Origin: Tetradesmus obliquus
Taxonomy: Eukaryota; Chlorophyta; Chlorophyceae; Sphaeropleales; Scenedesmaceae
Assembly (NCBI GenBank): GCA_030272155.1
Contig: CP126198.1
Coordinates: forward strand, 5,492,501-5,556,500
Direction of reading: 5' to 3'
Length of the DNA stretch: 64,000 bases
Shown here: positions 22,532-40,368 of the stretch, piece after piece
How positions within the stretch are numbered: the stretch's first letter is position 1
Layout of the letters: each line of letters begins with the position of its first letter
Notes under the pieces: model-generated
What the model was told of the DNA's origin: nothing
Seen by the model: the letters and a program-made list of their open reading frames with translations, nothing else
Databases searched by the model: none
Translations under genes and position numbers: made by a program

Positions 22532-23485
22532 TAGGATTGGTAGGCTTGCGTGTGACGTTTATGGTGTGAGGTTGAGAGAGGCTTGGGGGTGAAGGGTTGT
22601 AGCTAGATCATCAGCCACAGCGGCCCAGCTAGACACAAGTGGCCGGCGCGGCAGCAGGAGCAGCATTGCTTAAAAGTCCGCATATCCTAGTGTATCAGGC
22701 ACTGGTGTGTCAGCTTGCATGGTAGCTTTGTGTCGTTGACTGTGGCAGGATTTGCAGCTGCGTGAGACGTAGCGCGCATGTGGCTGTGTCACTGTTGGGC
22801 ACTTGCAAATGTGCAGGTGTCTGCATGCACGCATGCTGTGCCATGGCAGCTTGCAGCTTGCCAGGTCACCAGCTGCGCCTGCCATTCTTCAGAATGATGC
22901 TGGCATTTGCAGCACTGCTGTGTACAGTTATCGCCGTGCATGGTGTAGAGCTGCAGCTGCAGCTTCAGCATCAGAGCATGCCTCAAGGCACAGCAGCAAA
23001 CTCAGAAAGCCTGCAACAGTGGTCTGGGCTGCTGTGGTATGCAGGCGTGGCTTGCAGCACTTGTGATGTGCAGTCAGGTGTTGCGTGGCAGACAGCGCCT
23101 GATCACCGTGGTTTAGTGGGATCTCCAGACACAGACTTGAGCGCTGGTTGTTTAAACATCCTTTGCAGGATCGCAGGTCACAGATGCCTTGAAACTGACA
23201 TTGCTGGTGTGTTGGGAGCCCTCTGCTGTGGGACCCTCGGTGCCCAGAACAGTGCCTCTGCACCACTGTTACAAACAGCCTGAGTCAGCAGCAGCTTGCA
23301 GTGTTGCATGTTTCCGTACAGCCCTGCTGCCCCTGCATATGTTAGTCAAACGAGCCCTTGATTTTGCCACCGTCTGTCGTGAACGAGGCCGCACCTGTGC
23401 AAGCCCGCACTTTGTGTTGCTGGTGCTTTTTTCTAATCCTTGCATCAGCCCTACGATCTTTGTTTGTTTCACGCTTTATTACGCA
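22532..23485. other. Intergenic between translocator and DUF1279 gene
   Basis: About 950 bp, tandem orientation. Contains translocator 3' UTR and the next promoter. No supported coding or repeat unit. Confidence 0.45.
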
Positions 23486-25331
23486 ATGAAGCTGGCAGCA
23501 CAGCAGCCCACCATCCGCGCCTGCCGTGGCGGAGCTTTTACAGTCACCAGGTAAGCACAACAGCAGAATCCATGCATGAGCCTGCTTCCCAAATAACGTA
23601 TCAGCTTGGGAAAGGTTTATCGATTCACTCATGGCCAATGTGCTGCCCACGTGCGCAGCAGGGTGCCAGCCAGTCGCAATAGGAGGTTGGCATCTATTCG
23701 CACAGCAGCAAAGGACGAGGTGGGCCTGCTGCAGCTGATTCCAGCAGCATCTGCTTTACACATACTTGTTACAGTGCGGCAGTGGCTTGCATGCAGCTGT
23801 ATCTGGGGGTTCCATGCATGCTTTGACTGTCCATGCAGCTGCCCAGCAGCAGCAGTTTCTCCTGCCCTGGATGCTTGGCTGAAGGTTTAGTGCATCAAAT
23901 CCCGCAGGTCAAGACAACAGAGCAGCAGGTATTGGCAGAGGCAGAGAAGACAACCGAGAAGTATGGTTTGGAGGCAGGATTGTACCAGGTGGGTGTGATG
24001 CTGTGAGCAAAGCGGCTGCAGTGCTGCATCGGCTGAGGGGAATGTCCTGCAAACCGGGCAGGCAGAGCAGGTTGAAGCAGCGCTGTTGACCGTGGAGTGT
24101 TTTATGCTGCGATTACAGTTTCGTGGAATCTGCAGTGTTTTAGAACAGTGTGATAACTGTGTTTCCCTGCACTGCTGCCAGCAACGCAGTGCAGACTGAA
24201 AGCGGATTGTCAGCTTGCAGGAACACGCAGCTTGCTGTTGCCTGGTCTAGCTGTCTCTGCCACGGGACTGCCACATTCAGTGCAAACACTTGCTCTATGC
24301 GGTATTGCATGGGTTCATTGCCTTCTGTCCTGTCTCCTGTGCAGCTGTCACCCCCGCAAGTTGCGTCGCCAGCTTGCGCATGCATGTCCGTTGCTTCTTG
24401 GTGTTCTGTCTTATGTGTTGTTGCGATGTTTTGTCTTCTGTTTCACAAATACCAGATGTTGACCAGCAAGGAGGAGGAGGCGGCCATCAGCAAGACAGAG
24501 CAGGCCAAGCGGCTGCTGGCTTCCGCCAAGTGTCCGGATAGCACTCTCCTTTTTCTGTCCTGATTGACTGCGGATTGGTGTGCTGTGCTGCTGTCAATAA
24601 CAGGTGCTGACCAGCAAGGAAGAGGAGGCACCTATCAGCAAGACTGAGCAGGCTAAGCGGCTGCTGGCACAGTATGGCAGCGCCTACCTCATAACCTCCA
24701 TCAGCTTTGCCATCGTGTCGTTCGCGTGCTGCTACGCCGCAGTCAATGCAGGTGCGCGTGCTCGAATGGCTGGGGCTGTGCGCTGCGTGCAGCTGCAGCA
24801 GATGATGATGTGATTGCATGTGAGGAGTGCAACAGGCTTGGCAGAGGATGCGGTTGGTTTGATGGCAGCCGCGGAGGAGCAGCAGCTGCATTCCTTGCGT
24901 CCAGCGCATCTTGCAGTATTGCTGTAAGGTGTACCAGCGCGCCTAAGCATGCACGCGTGGCTCTTACCCATGCATTGTCCCAACTGGTTGCCAGCCACTG
25001 TCGTGCCCTGTGCATGCCAGCGCTGCTTTTGCTACGCATCAACGCTGCTGCTGAATGCCTGCCTGCTGCGTCTCTCTTCAACACTTGTTTAATCTGTTCT
25101 CGTTCAAACTATTGTACTGCAGGCGTGGATGTGGCGGGGTTGCTGGCAAAGGTGGGGCTGCAGGTAACAGACACCAGTGAGAAGGTGGGCACCTTTGCAA
25201 TTGCATATGCAGCACACAAAGCGCTGAGCCCGGTGCGCTTCCCTCCCACTGTGGCGCTGACGCCGCTGGTGGCCAAGTGGACCGGCATGAAGAAGCAGCA
25301 GCCAGATGCAGACAGCAGCAGCAGCAAGTGA
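23486..25331 (+). CDS. DUF1279 (FAM210-like) organellar membrane protein
   Basis: Five exons: 23486-23550, 23662-23719, 23908-23988, 24604-24751, 25123-25331. All phases agree; 186 aa. The N-terminus (MKLAAQQPTIRACRGGAFTV, then RVPASRNRRLASIRTAAKDE) looks like a plastid or mitochondrial targeting leader. The core has LLAQYGSAYLITSISFAIVS, a hydrophobic segment, then VDVAGLLAKVGL and GTFAIAYAAHKALSPVRFP, the order seen in DUF1279/FAM210 proteins, which are single- or double-pass organellar membrane proteins of poorly defined function. A short Ser/Gln tail ends the protein. A partial echo precedes the 24604 exon. Confidence 0.82.
24453..24532 (+). repeat. Acceptor-side echo of the DUF1279 exon
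   Basis: CAG acceptor plus MLTSKEEEAAISKTEQAKRL copied 151 bp upstream of the genuine exon (VLTSKEEEAPISKTEQAKRL), diverging after LLA. Confidence 0.9.
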
Positions 25332-27782
25332 GGAGGAGCAGCAGCAGCAGCTGGAGGCCAGTGGCTCGGGTTACACGCCTTCAGCAGACGGCACAACCAT
25401 GGCCAATGGGCGTTCCTTGAGTGAAGGAGCTTGGTGCAGTGCTGTATGTTTTGTTGATTCCCCGTCCCTTATGCAGCAGCAGCGTTGTAGGGGCGGTGCT
25501 GCCAGCACCAGATCGCACTGGCTGCGTGCTGGGTCCTGGCAGCACCAGCAGCCACTGCTGTTGCTGGGTTGCCTGCAGATGGCTGCGGCTGCAGCTGCCG
25601 CTGGCTAAGGCACACATACACATACAGCTGCAGCTGGTGTGGCTAGATTTTGCCTGGTGGCATGCAGGTGTGTGCTGTGGCTGGCTGGCGTCATTATGTG
25701 CTGTGGCTGGCTGGCGTCATTACGTGCTGTGGCTGGCTGGCGTCATTATGTGCTGTGGCTGGCTGGCGTCGTTATGTGCTGTGGCTGGCTGGCGTCATTA
25801 CGTGCTGTGGCTGGCTGGTGTCGTTATGTGCTGTGGCTGGCTGGCGTCATCATGTGCTGTGGCTGGCTGGCGTCGTTATGTGCTGTGGCTGGCTGGCGTC
25901 ATTACGTGCTGTGGCTGGCTGGCGTCATTACGTGCTGTGGCTGGCTGGCGTTGTTAGTGTGCTGTGGCTGGCTGGCGTCGTTGGTGTGCTGATCCAGCGC
26001 TGCAGCTGCACTGTAAACGAGCACGTACACAACATGTTCATTTATACATGTCTGACGGTGCGCTGCAGTGTGCTGATGCAGGGCTGCAGTCTGTGGTGTT
26101 AGATGTCTGCCATGGCATGGCAGCAGCAGCAGCAGCAGCAGTGGCGCGCTGATTTGTACATGTCTGGCGGTGTGATGATGCAGGGCTGCAGTCTGTGGTG
26201 TTGGATGTCTGATATGGCGTGGTATGTGTCCGCTGTGGCACAAGCCATACACTATGTGCAGCAGCAGCAGCGGTGGCGCGCTGATTGGTGCGCTTTGAGG
26301 AGAGATGGTGGAATGCTTTCTTGCAGCAGTGGCGTCACTGCCATGCAGATTGTTGCGCGTATGGATTTGCAGTTGTGCAATGCGTGCTGCTGCTGCATCG
26401 TATACCGGCGTTACGCGAATCCTACCGAGATCACCAGGGTCCCCAGGGACTATTGCTTGCCCAGCGGTGTTGCACATATAGTTTCAGGGAGGTTTTCTAT
26501 GCAGTGAGCTGTATGCTGCAAAGTGAAGTTCGCACATTTTTTGAGGTTATTGCAGGGCGGGAAGAGTGTCGCCAACAGCAGCCTACACCACGTGCGGCTG
26601 AAAGCATGTTGAGAAGTTTTGCTGTCAGCGGGTCCATTGCGAGTTTAGGGTCGTGATGTTATGTGTTGAACCACCAACGGTGCTTCGAAGGCTGCTGTGC
26701 TGAGTGCTGCAGCTTGCCAGCTTGCTTGTGGCTACGCAGTGCGGGCGCGGCATTTTTGTGTTGCCCATTGTGTCACACACCGGAGTGGTCATGCACACCC
26801 TGCTGTTGTCACTACACCTTTTGGGGGACCACTTCTAGCCATGTGAGTACTCATTATGCTGCATTATACTTGAAATGATTGACCTGCTTGCACGTTGTAC
26901 CAATTGAATACAGCTCACTCAGCTTGTGCATGAGCAGCGCAACCTGTACGGCCAGCGTGCAGGCAGGAAGCTTTTTTGTGCGGACCAGCCCGCATGTTGC
27001 TTGTGTATGCGGTGCCAAAAGCCCCAACCTTTACAGGTGCTTGACCGTGGTTGCTCCCTGCTTCTGGTTATTTTGCGTGAGGTGTGGAAACCGCGTGTTC
27101 ATGTCTTCACACGGGTTCAAGTGTGCTGTACACATGTGCTGGCACCAGCTCTGGGTGAGACCAGCTCACAAGCTGGGCTTCTGCAGTATCACGGCATATG
27201 CATGTAATATATGTTTTATCTCTATTTCTTGCTGAATTAGATCTGAAATGCATGTTGTGTCGCTGCATCCTCTTGTGTCGTCAGAGCCTGTCAGAGCCGG
27301 TGGAGTTCATGAGGATTACGGCCAGCTCGCTACTGCACATCGCCACGGTCTAGATCACGCCAAAGACAATCCTTAACGATTGTTTAGCAATAAAATTCTC
27401 TTTTTGTTGGTTGATGTACGCCTGCTGTAGCCAGCGACAGGCAAACAACTACAAAATGTTATCTGGTGCGTACCGCCTGATATGGTGCAGATGCTTGACT
27501 GCGAGCACTGCTGTGAGGACGCTGGTGACTGGGTATCGAAGAAACATTGTCAGACCTGCACCTTTCCGCTGTTCTGAAAGCTCGCCCCTTTCCCATCTGC
27601 TGCTCTCCGCTGCCGTGCGTGCTGTGGCAAACTTTGACGGCACAACCTCGAGAGACTCTATTTCACACTAAACATCAAACTAAACATGACAATATAAGTT
27701 CCAGGACATCACAGCTGCAGCCGTTGACGGCAGTACACTTGGACCGCACCAGCGGTGGCAGGGGTAGCACCCAGCGAGCAGC
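25332..27782. other. Intergenic 2.45 kb with minisatellite
   Basis: No gene supported. Contents: DUF1279 3' region, the 26-bp minisatellite listed separately, a duplicated segment of about 35 bp (GCAGGGCTGCAGTCTGTGGT) at about 26077 and 26178, a (CAG)7 tract, and the kinase promoter toward 27700. Confidence 0.5.
25663..25996 (+). repeat. 26-bp minisatellite, about 13 copies
   Basis: Unit of 26 bp (TGTGCTGTGGCTGGCTGGCG plus TCATTA or TCGTTA). The variable site alternates between copies. Because 26 is not a multiple of three, the unit translates in all frames and yields spurious open frames. Confidence 0.95.
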
Positions 27783-33127
<5,345 letters not shown>

Positions 33128-33181
33128 AGTTCGCGGTGACACAGTGAAGATGTGGAAGTTCACAGTGCGGCGTGTGAGGTG

Positions 33182-33264
33182 TGGCTTCCCGCTGGGCAGT
33201 GTAAAGATCTTCCACCATCAAACCAGCCCCGACACAAATGAGGGTGACAACCTGTGAAGTTCAC
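33182..33264 (+). repeat. Tail echo of the kinase coding end
   Basis: The segment after the stop repeats the final codons with drift: genuine LLGSLKLFNQCTSPDT corresponds to about 33190-33240, followed by a copy of the stop and 'GAAGTTC' flank. The copy contains TAA in the original frame. Confidence 0.8.
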
Positions 33265-36200
33265 GGTGGGGCAGTGAACTTCACAGTGGAACAGCTTTGT
33301 GAACTTCACGGGATGAAGGTGTGGGGTGTGGCGTCCAGAGGTTGTGAAGCGTAATGTGGCTGCAGTGCACTGTTACTTAGAGGGCAGACTGAGGTGGGAA
33401 AAGGTTTGTGGGTTTAGGGTTGAAAGGTGACAGTGAGCCCTGGAGCCTTGGAGCAAAGTTGAGAGTGATAAAAAGGGTGCATGGGAGGCATGAGATGGGT
33501 TGGCAGTGTGTGTTATGTTGGGTGATGTGTGCAATGGAGCTGAGCTTGCGGTCTTGGGAGCGTGTGTGGGTGTAGTGGGGCAGTTGGTTGTAGTGCACAG
33601 TGTGCTGGCTGGCTCGCAAAGGTTATGCTGCCCAGGGAAACGGTTCCTGCTGTTGTGTAGGAGCAGGGCAGTGCAAATGAGTGGCTGCAGCTGCATAGCA
33701 GCCTCTGTGTAGGCTTGTGTACGCCCTGCTGCAGCCTTGGAATGTTGCATATACTTGATCTGAATGCTGCAACAGAAGGTAGGAGGCGGCGTCACTCAAA
33801 CCACAAGGGGTGCGGGGCAGGTGATCCGGGTGTGAATCCGGCACACAGACGATCTGTTTGTATGACTATTGTAGCATGGCATTGCAGCGCTTTGGGTTTG
33901 GCCTGACGGCTTGTTGATGCTTGGAAGCCCCGCGATAGCTTGTGGGGTGGCTACCTGGCACCAATTTGTCCTGGCCTTGCAGCGCACAGGTTGCAGCACT
34001 TGCGCCGAGCCCCAATGTATTGCTGCGCCACTCTAAAGGGCGCAAGTGTAGAGCAGTGATGGTTGTGGCAGGCCAGCACGCAGGCGCTGGCTTGAACAGA
34101 ACATATAGGATGCTGTTTGTGTGGTGCTGTGAATGCCTTGTGAGGTTGATGTGCGTGTGACTGGCTAAGGTGGTTTTTCAGATGACAGGGGCAGGGCTTA
34201 GCAGCTGGAGAAACTGTAGCAGAAGTGGAACAGCATACGTTGCATGTGGCCACCGTAGTGCGGTTGCTGTCAGGCTTGTTTCAACCATCGACATAAGAAC
34301 CTGAAACCGGTGGGAGTGTCGCCTGCTGAAGTTCTGGTTAGTGTGTGCAGGAGTTGTAGCAGTATTGTTGTGGCAGCAGTTAGTGCTGCAGCAGCTGCCC
34401 CAGAGTGTGCATGTGTGTGTGATGAAAGTGTGACGCATGTGACACGAGGAAGCACAGTGTGAGGCCAGCTTTCAACACAGCTGCAGCCGGCAGCCGGATC
34501 TGGATGTGGTCAAATCGGCCTACATTTTGTGCAAGTTCTGCTGTTTGCGCTGTGTTTGATGGTGTACAGTTGCAGCGTTGTTGCAGGTGAATGCAACTGC
34601 TGCGGCTGCTGATGTTTGCTACTTGCTATGCATTGCACAGCAGGTCTTCCTGTGCTGCGCTGTGGGGGTTGGGTGGTGGGGCAGCCTTATGATCAAAAAC
34701 TGCTGGAGACAGCTGCTTGATATCATATCAAGCTAGTAGAGACTGCAGAGCCAGTACTATTGCTTCCGGGTTAATGCACACATAGAGTGGGAAGGGTGTG
34801 ACTGTGCTGCTTCGCGAGGCAGACACACGTGCCCAAAGGTGTCAGTTGTGGGTTTACTACGCGGTTAGCGTCCAATGTTTGCAGGACTGTTATCGTGACA
34901 CCTGTGCTGCCTTGGATTTTAGTTGCGTTTCAATCTGCGTGTTAAGAGGGCGTTTGCTTGCTTGACTCGTGTAGGCTTGACAACATCAGCAGCAGCTTGC
35001 TCCTGCATCCATAAGCTGTCATGTACGTGTCATTTGTGTTTCAATAAAACCCTGATGCTGCAGGTCGGCTGTGTGTGTTTGAATCGCTTGAAGGAAGCAG
35101 GCCCCTGCTGTGTGGCATGATACATGACAGTCGGCAGCTGCTATGACTTCATCCATGCTTTGTCCTGCTTGCTTGAAATGGCCTGGCCTACTGCCGTGGC
35201 GGCCAGATTGTATCGGTCAAATACCTTTGCGCTGTCGTACCACGCTACTTTGCCTGGTGTGGCCGTTTTCTGCGTGTGGCAATGTAGGAAGGATGTTGAG
35301 ACGTGTGGTTGGGTGCTCGATTGGTTGCAGGACCCACAATAGATATGCCTGATATATTCATTCTGCTCGGACCATGGTTGGTCCACACACATCTCCTGCA
35401 AGACGTGCCAACAAGGTTTTTAATCATCCCGTGGTACACTTGAAGGCACAGCACTGGACTGGTTTGCATGGCTTCAGGTGACAGCTGTTTTGGGAATAAA
35501 CTTGCAGAGTTCCTTTTACAGATTAGATTGACTGAGGAACATGCATCTAACCCAGCTTCCTGGATAGGCCAGCAGATGAATGCTGTCTTTCAGTTGTTGC
35601 TATTGCTAACGCTCTGGGGGGAGGCAGCTGGCCCAGCGGCAGCAGCATCCACCCCAAGGAACCTTTGTCATGTGAAACACTGCGCTGCAACTAGCCGTCT
35701 ATTGGTGCGCCGTGGGGGACAGGTAGCTGTTTGGTGCGCTTCGCAGGACAGGTAGTTGCTGCTTAGAAGCCTGCAACGGCTGAGCCTCTTGGCCGGTTAG
35801 ACCGGTCGTCCCTTGGCAACCCATGCTGGCATGACTGCTGATGGTCTGGGGTTCAGGACGTGGCACATCAGAAGGTGATGGTGGTGTAGCTGTGGCTTTG
35901 ACACAAACGTGATAGTCGAATCATGTCATCAGAATCACGTCATCAGAATCATGTCATCATGATGACACGACCTGCACTATCTGGACGGCCCTCCCTCTGC
36001 ATTACTTGTACACTTGTGCATTTCTTCTCTGCATGTGCATGGTAAGCCTGCGGGCCTGCTGATTGCAATCAGCTGATTGCAAGCAGGCGTGGTATCCTCT
36101 GGCATTTCAGTGTTCGGTCTGACTGTGCGGCGGCTGTGCCACAGTTGCTGTCCGCAATAGAGCTGCTTTTGCTGAGCGGCTGTCGTGGCTTGTATCGGCA

Positions 36201-38605
36201 AGCAATGGTAGCATAATGCAATAATGCTGCTCTGCATGCATACTATATGAACGTGCTGCATGTTTGACTCTAGAGAATTGCTTTGGATGCAATAAAGGCA
36301 GGAGATCTGCTGCTGCCAAATCCAGCCATCTCCTGTACCGTACAGGAATGTGGCTCATACCTGCGAGCATGTGGGCCACAGCGTTTCGGCACGGGTGGGG
36401 GCGTGGTTGTGTCACATGTTGCAGGGCCACCTGGGCCATCTAAGATCGTGCCAGGACCCACATGTAACGATCCTCTCTCATTGGCGAGGGTGAACATGAC
36501 CGTGGATCGCAGGATGATCGGCACAGTTACATGGCCATCGAATTGATGCTTGCTGCAAACGCTTGTGCAACACGTGTTATCTTGTGCCAGATGCGGTGTG
36601 TGAATCACTTGCATCACCTGTGCACTGCCTGGCAGGCTGTGCATAGCTGTGCAGTGCACATTGTGCCCATGCACGCCCACTGCAGCACCCCAACGCGGTT
36701 GTGCCCATGCACGCCCACTGCAGCACCCCAACGCGGTGCTGTCAGAAGCCGCAGGTTCGTGGCTCATGAGTCATAATCATGTACAAAAGCACGGCAATGG
36801 CATCACCAAGCGACGTTTGAATTGCACCTGGTCAAACACCCTCAGCAAAACATCACTCAAATTCTCAGCATTCACACCGTGGTGAACGTGCCACAGTTTG
36901 AATGGCAGCACACCGGCTGTGCAGCAGTACTTGACTAGAAACTAGTAGAAGCAGTACATCATGTCATAGTAAGGGAGCGGCAGACACAGCCAGTCTCTCT
37001 ACATGTGTGTAGTAACAGTGCTGTCTATATGGCTGACGGCTGCAAATGGAACTGCGCCGCATGCGGCATAAGCACTGCTCCTGAGCTTCTGCTTCTGGCA
37101 TCTGTGCCTTGCTAACACTCCACATGCTGCTACAATACCACACAAACCCCTAAACGTTGTAAATGAGCTTGCGTGTGTGTGATTGATCACCAACAAGCCA
37201 CTGTAAATGCACTACCAACTTTGCGACCTTCCTAGGACTCAAAGAGCAATCCGTTCATGCATATGCAGCTATGCGGGCTGCCTTTTACAACATGAAACCG
37301 ACGAGCAGCACATGCGCATGCCACTGACAGACGGCATCACAACTCTGGGGTGTGTCTGCTTCTTCAACCCTGTGCTGATACATGCATACTTGCAGCACCA
37401 CTCGCAGCCACCTGCAAGTTCAAGCAGCACCAACGGCAACCTCCTTGTGGCGTGCATTGCGCTTGCAGTTCTGCAGCTGCTCGCCACAGCTGCAGTTATC
37501 AGCAGAACATTCTGCAGTACTTCAGCGAGTCAACAGCTGCACCTGCTGACCAAAATGCCGAGTTAATCAAGTGTTTGCTGCAGCTCCTTGCTGTAACGCT
37601 GCAGCTGCTCACAAGCCTGCTTGAGGCTGCTCACAACACTGCTGCAGCTGCTCACCCTATTTGCACATGATACTGCAAGGTCTGTCCAGCGTGATGCGCA
37701 TGCAATCTACACCCTACCATGCCAATTCAATTGAAGTATGCGTGCTGGATCTGGCTGCCCATGCAGGCTCGCAACAACGCTTCAAGCCGCTTCCAGATGC
37801 ACAGATCACTTCAGATCACAACAGCACTTCAAGCCGCTTCCAAATGCACCGATTGCAACAGCACTTTAAGCCGCTTCCAGATGCACCGATTGCAACAGCA
37901 CTTTAAGCCGCTTCCAAATGCACCGATTGCAACAGCACTTTAAGCCGCTTCCAAATGCACCAATCGCAACAGCACTTCAAGCCGCTTCCAGATGCACAGA
38001 TTGCAACAGCACTTCAAGCCGCTTCCAGATGCACAGATTGCAACAGCACTTCAAGCCGCTTCCAGATGCATAGTTCGGGACTCACCAACATCTCTCATGC
38101 ATGCGCAAATTGCTTCACCCGCTTAAAACTCGGATTATTCCCCACCATCACACCACCCCTACCTAACAGCATTTGCGTTGTGCAATACACGTGCCACATT
38201 TCGATTTACAGCACACTGGCTGTGGAACAGTACTTGACTAGTCTAGATCAACATCACACGCCAAGTGCTATCAAGGGGCGGCTTGACAAATGTAAGCCCC
38301 GATCAGACAGAGAGCAACACGAGCCTGTCAGCAAAGCAGCGACAACTGATTCACATCAATGTGCCATTAGCTGCTGCAAGCACCGATTGATCACGCCAGC
38401 GCCAGCAATGGGTGCAGCGCCCCATGATGTGTTTCAACAACACCACTGACATATGCAACAAGGAACCCTGCCGAGCAAGGCAGCAGCTGACCACATCAGA
38501 CCGTGAAGACACCGTACACACGTGCAAGGTTGTGCTGCAAGGGTGACTTTACCGCCCGTGACATGCTGCAACAGTTAAGATGGTGTTAGCAGCCACCACG
38601 TGAAG
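33265..38605. other. 5.3-kb gene desert
   Basis: No coding exon, RNA gene or transposon could be supported. A short duplicated 40-bp segment lies at 36657-36740 (TTGTGCCCATGCACGCCCAC unit). ATCATGTCATC/GATGACA motifs occur around 35930-35965. A 37-bp minisatellite lies at 37775-38072. It sits between the 3' ends of the kinase and the beta-propeller gene, which are convergent. Confidence 0.5.
37775..38072. repeat. 37-bp minisatellite, about 8 copies
   Basis: Unit of 37 bp built on CAGCACTTTAAGCCGCTTCC plus AGATGCACCGATTGCAA. Two variant sites (CTTTAA/CTTCAA, CAGAT/CAAAT) are shuffled among copies. Confidence 0.95.
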
Positions 38606-40313
38606 TTACTTTCGCCCACAGTCTAGCTTTACTTTGAGTACACGATGGTTGTCGGGATCTGAAAGATACACTGCCTTTCCGCTGGGGTCAAACGCCACAG
38701 CCCAAGCCGGCCCAATCAGCGTCTTGGTCGGGCTGTTGACATCCACTTTTGATCCAGACTTCCCCAAAGTGCCTGCAACCAACTTCAGCTTGCCAGTTGC
38801 AGCATCCACAAGCCACACATGGCAGGCCGAAGGTGTGTAGGTGGCACAATCCATGCACAACTCCGAGTCAGTGACCAGCATGTTGCCGGCAGCATCTAAT
38901 GCAAGCCCTGAAACCGAAAGCTTTGCTGATGTTGCAAGCACGCCGTCCTGTGCTTTGTTGGCGCCGGAATTCCAAGTATTCCACGCCGGCTGCTCGCCTG
39001 CTGGGGCCTTTTTCAGGATGTTGCTGCCTGTGAAACCGCCTGTGGTGATAAAGACGTCGCCTGTGCTGTTGATGACAATGCTTTGGGGGCTCCCAACCGG
39101 CACGTTTTGCTCCACTTCAGCGAACACACTGAGATCTGGGGTGAAGCTATATATCCTGCCAACGCCAGCAAAGGGGTTGTAAGCAGCAACAGTTATGTTG
39201 CCCGAGTTGTATGTCAGGCCGTAGAAAATGTTGGACCCGGGGTCGACTTCAACGCTGCTCGTGACGCCCCCTGTGGAAGCGTCGAGCTTGTAAAGTTTTG
39301 CGGAGTTTTCCGTGAAGTAGACGTCACCAGAGGGAGTAGCCAGCACTTGACCAGGGTTTTGAACCATTTGATCCGGCTTGACTACCGTTGTGACAATGCC
39401 GGCTGTCGATACCTTGCGGATTGCCAGGTTAAGAGAATCTGCAGAGGCGGACAGCAGCAGTGGCTGTAGCATCAGCAAAGCATAACCGCATCGCACGCAT
39501 GTGTGGATTCAACAAGTCAGGTGCCTGCTGAACTATCCCATAGGACTTGTTTAGGGCGGTGTACAGGCGGCTGCCATCAACCAGGCAGGTAGCAACGCCA
39601 GGGCTGTGCTGCCACAACCAGGGCTATGCTGCACGGCAACATGCAGCTGCAGCTATGTCAGTGGTGCCCAACGGCAGCACGTAAACATTGCAGCCACCAA
39701 ACAAGCTCCCGACCCGAAGCAATACCGCTGCCGTGACTGTTGTCATCATCGTGTTTGTTGTTGCTACTGTTTACTGTCAATATACCATATTACTCTTTCA
39801 GCTGGCCTCACCAGCAATGTATAGGTTGCCCTCTGCATCAACGCTCAAGCCCCTTGGTGCGTAGAAAGCAGCTCCTGTTGCGGGGCCGCCATCGCCGCTA
39901 TAGCCCGGAGCACCAGTAATGCCTGCCACCACTTGCACACATGTGTCAGCAACAGCGCTGCAGGCGATGCCATCCCACCAGAAGCCAGCTTTGCACGCAC
40001 ACGCAAAGCCGGTCGACGGAGCAGGGATGTTGAGGCACTTGCCACTTGACTGGGGAACCTTGGACGGCGCGCAAGGGTCTCCAGAGCAGCCATCGTCATC
40101 TGCAGCCAGGCGTTGAGGTTACACAGTAGCAGGTACGAGTTGTGGATGTGACATGGAGTGGATGTGCTAGATTACATTGTGAGGAGCACTACACTGTGAA
40201 GATATCTGCGTTGTGAGGAGCCACCACAATGTGACCGTCAGCAACACTAGAGCTGTTCATCTTGATGTCAGCCCACACATGCTTTCCAGCATCAGAAGTG
40301 CATGCCGCATGGT

Positions 40314-40368
<55 letters not shown>

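Noticed and set aside
22762..23283. 173-codon + frame before the DUF1279 gene
   Set aside because: No family resemblance or phase-linked exon; composition is typical of intergenic GC-rich sequence here.
25421..26102. Three overlapping + frames with repeated GWRHYVLWLAGV-like units
   Set aside because: A 26-bp noncoding minisatellite is open in all frames; no splice or domain support.
39429..39620. Extra exon in the beta-propeller gene (VATCLVDGSRLYTALNKSYG)
   Set aside because: It looks propeller-like, but the flanking exons 39812 and 39438 join exactly across an NHL motif (LYIAD-SLNLAIRKV) and inclusion would break phase. It may be a decayed exon.
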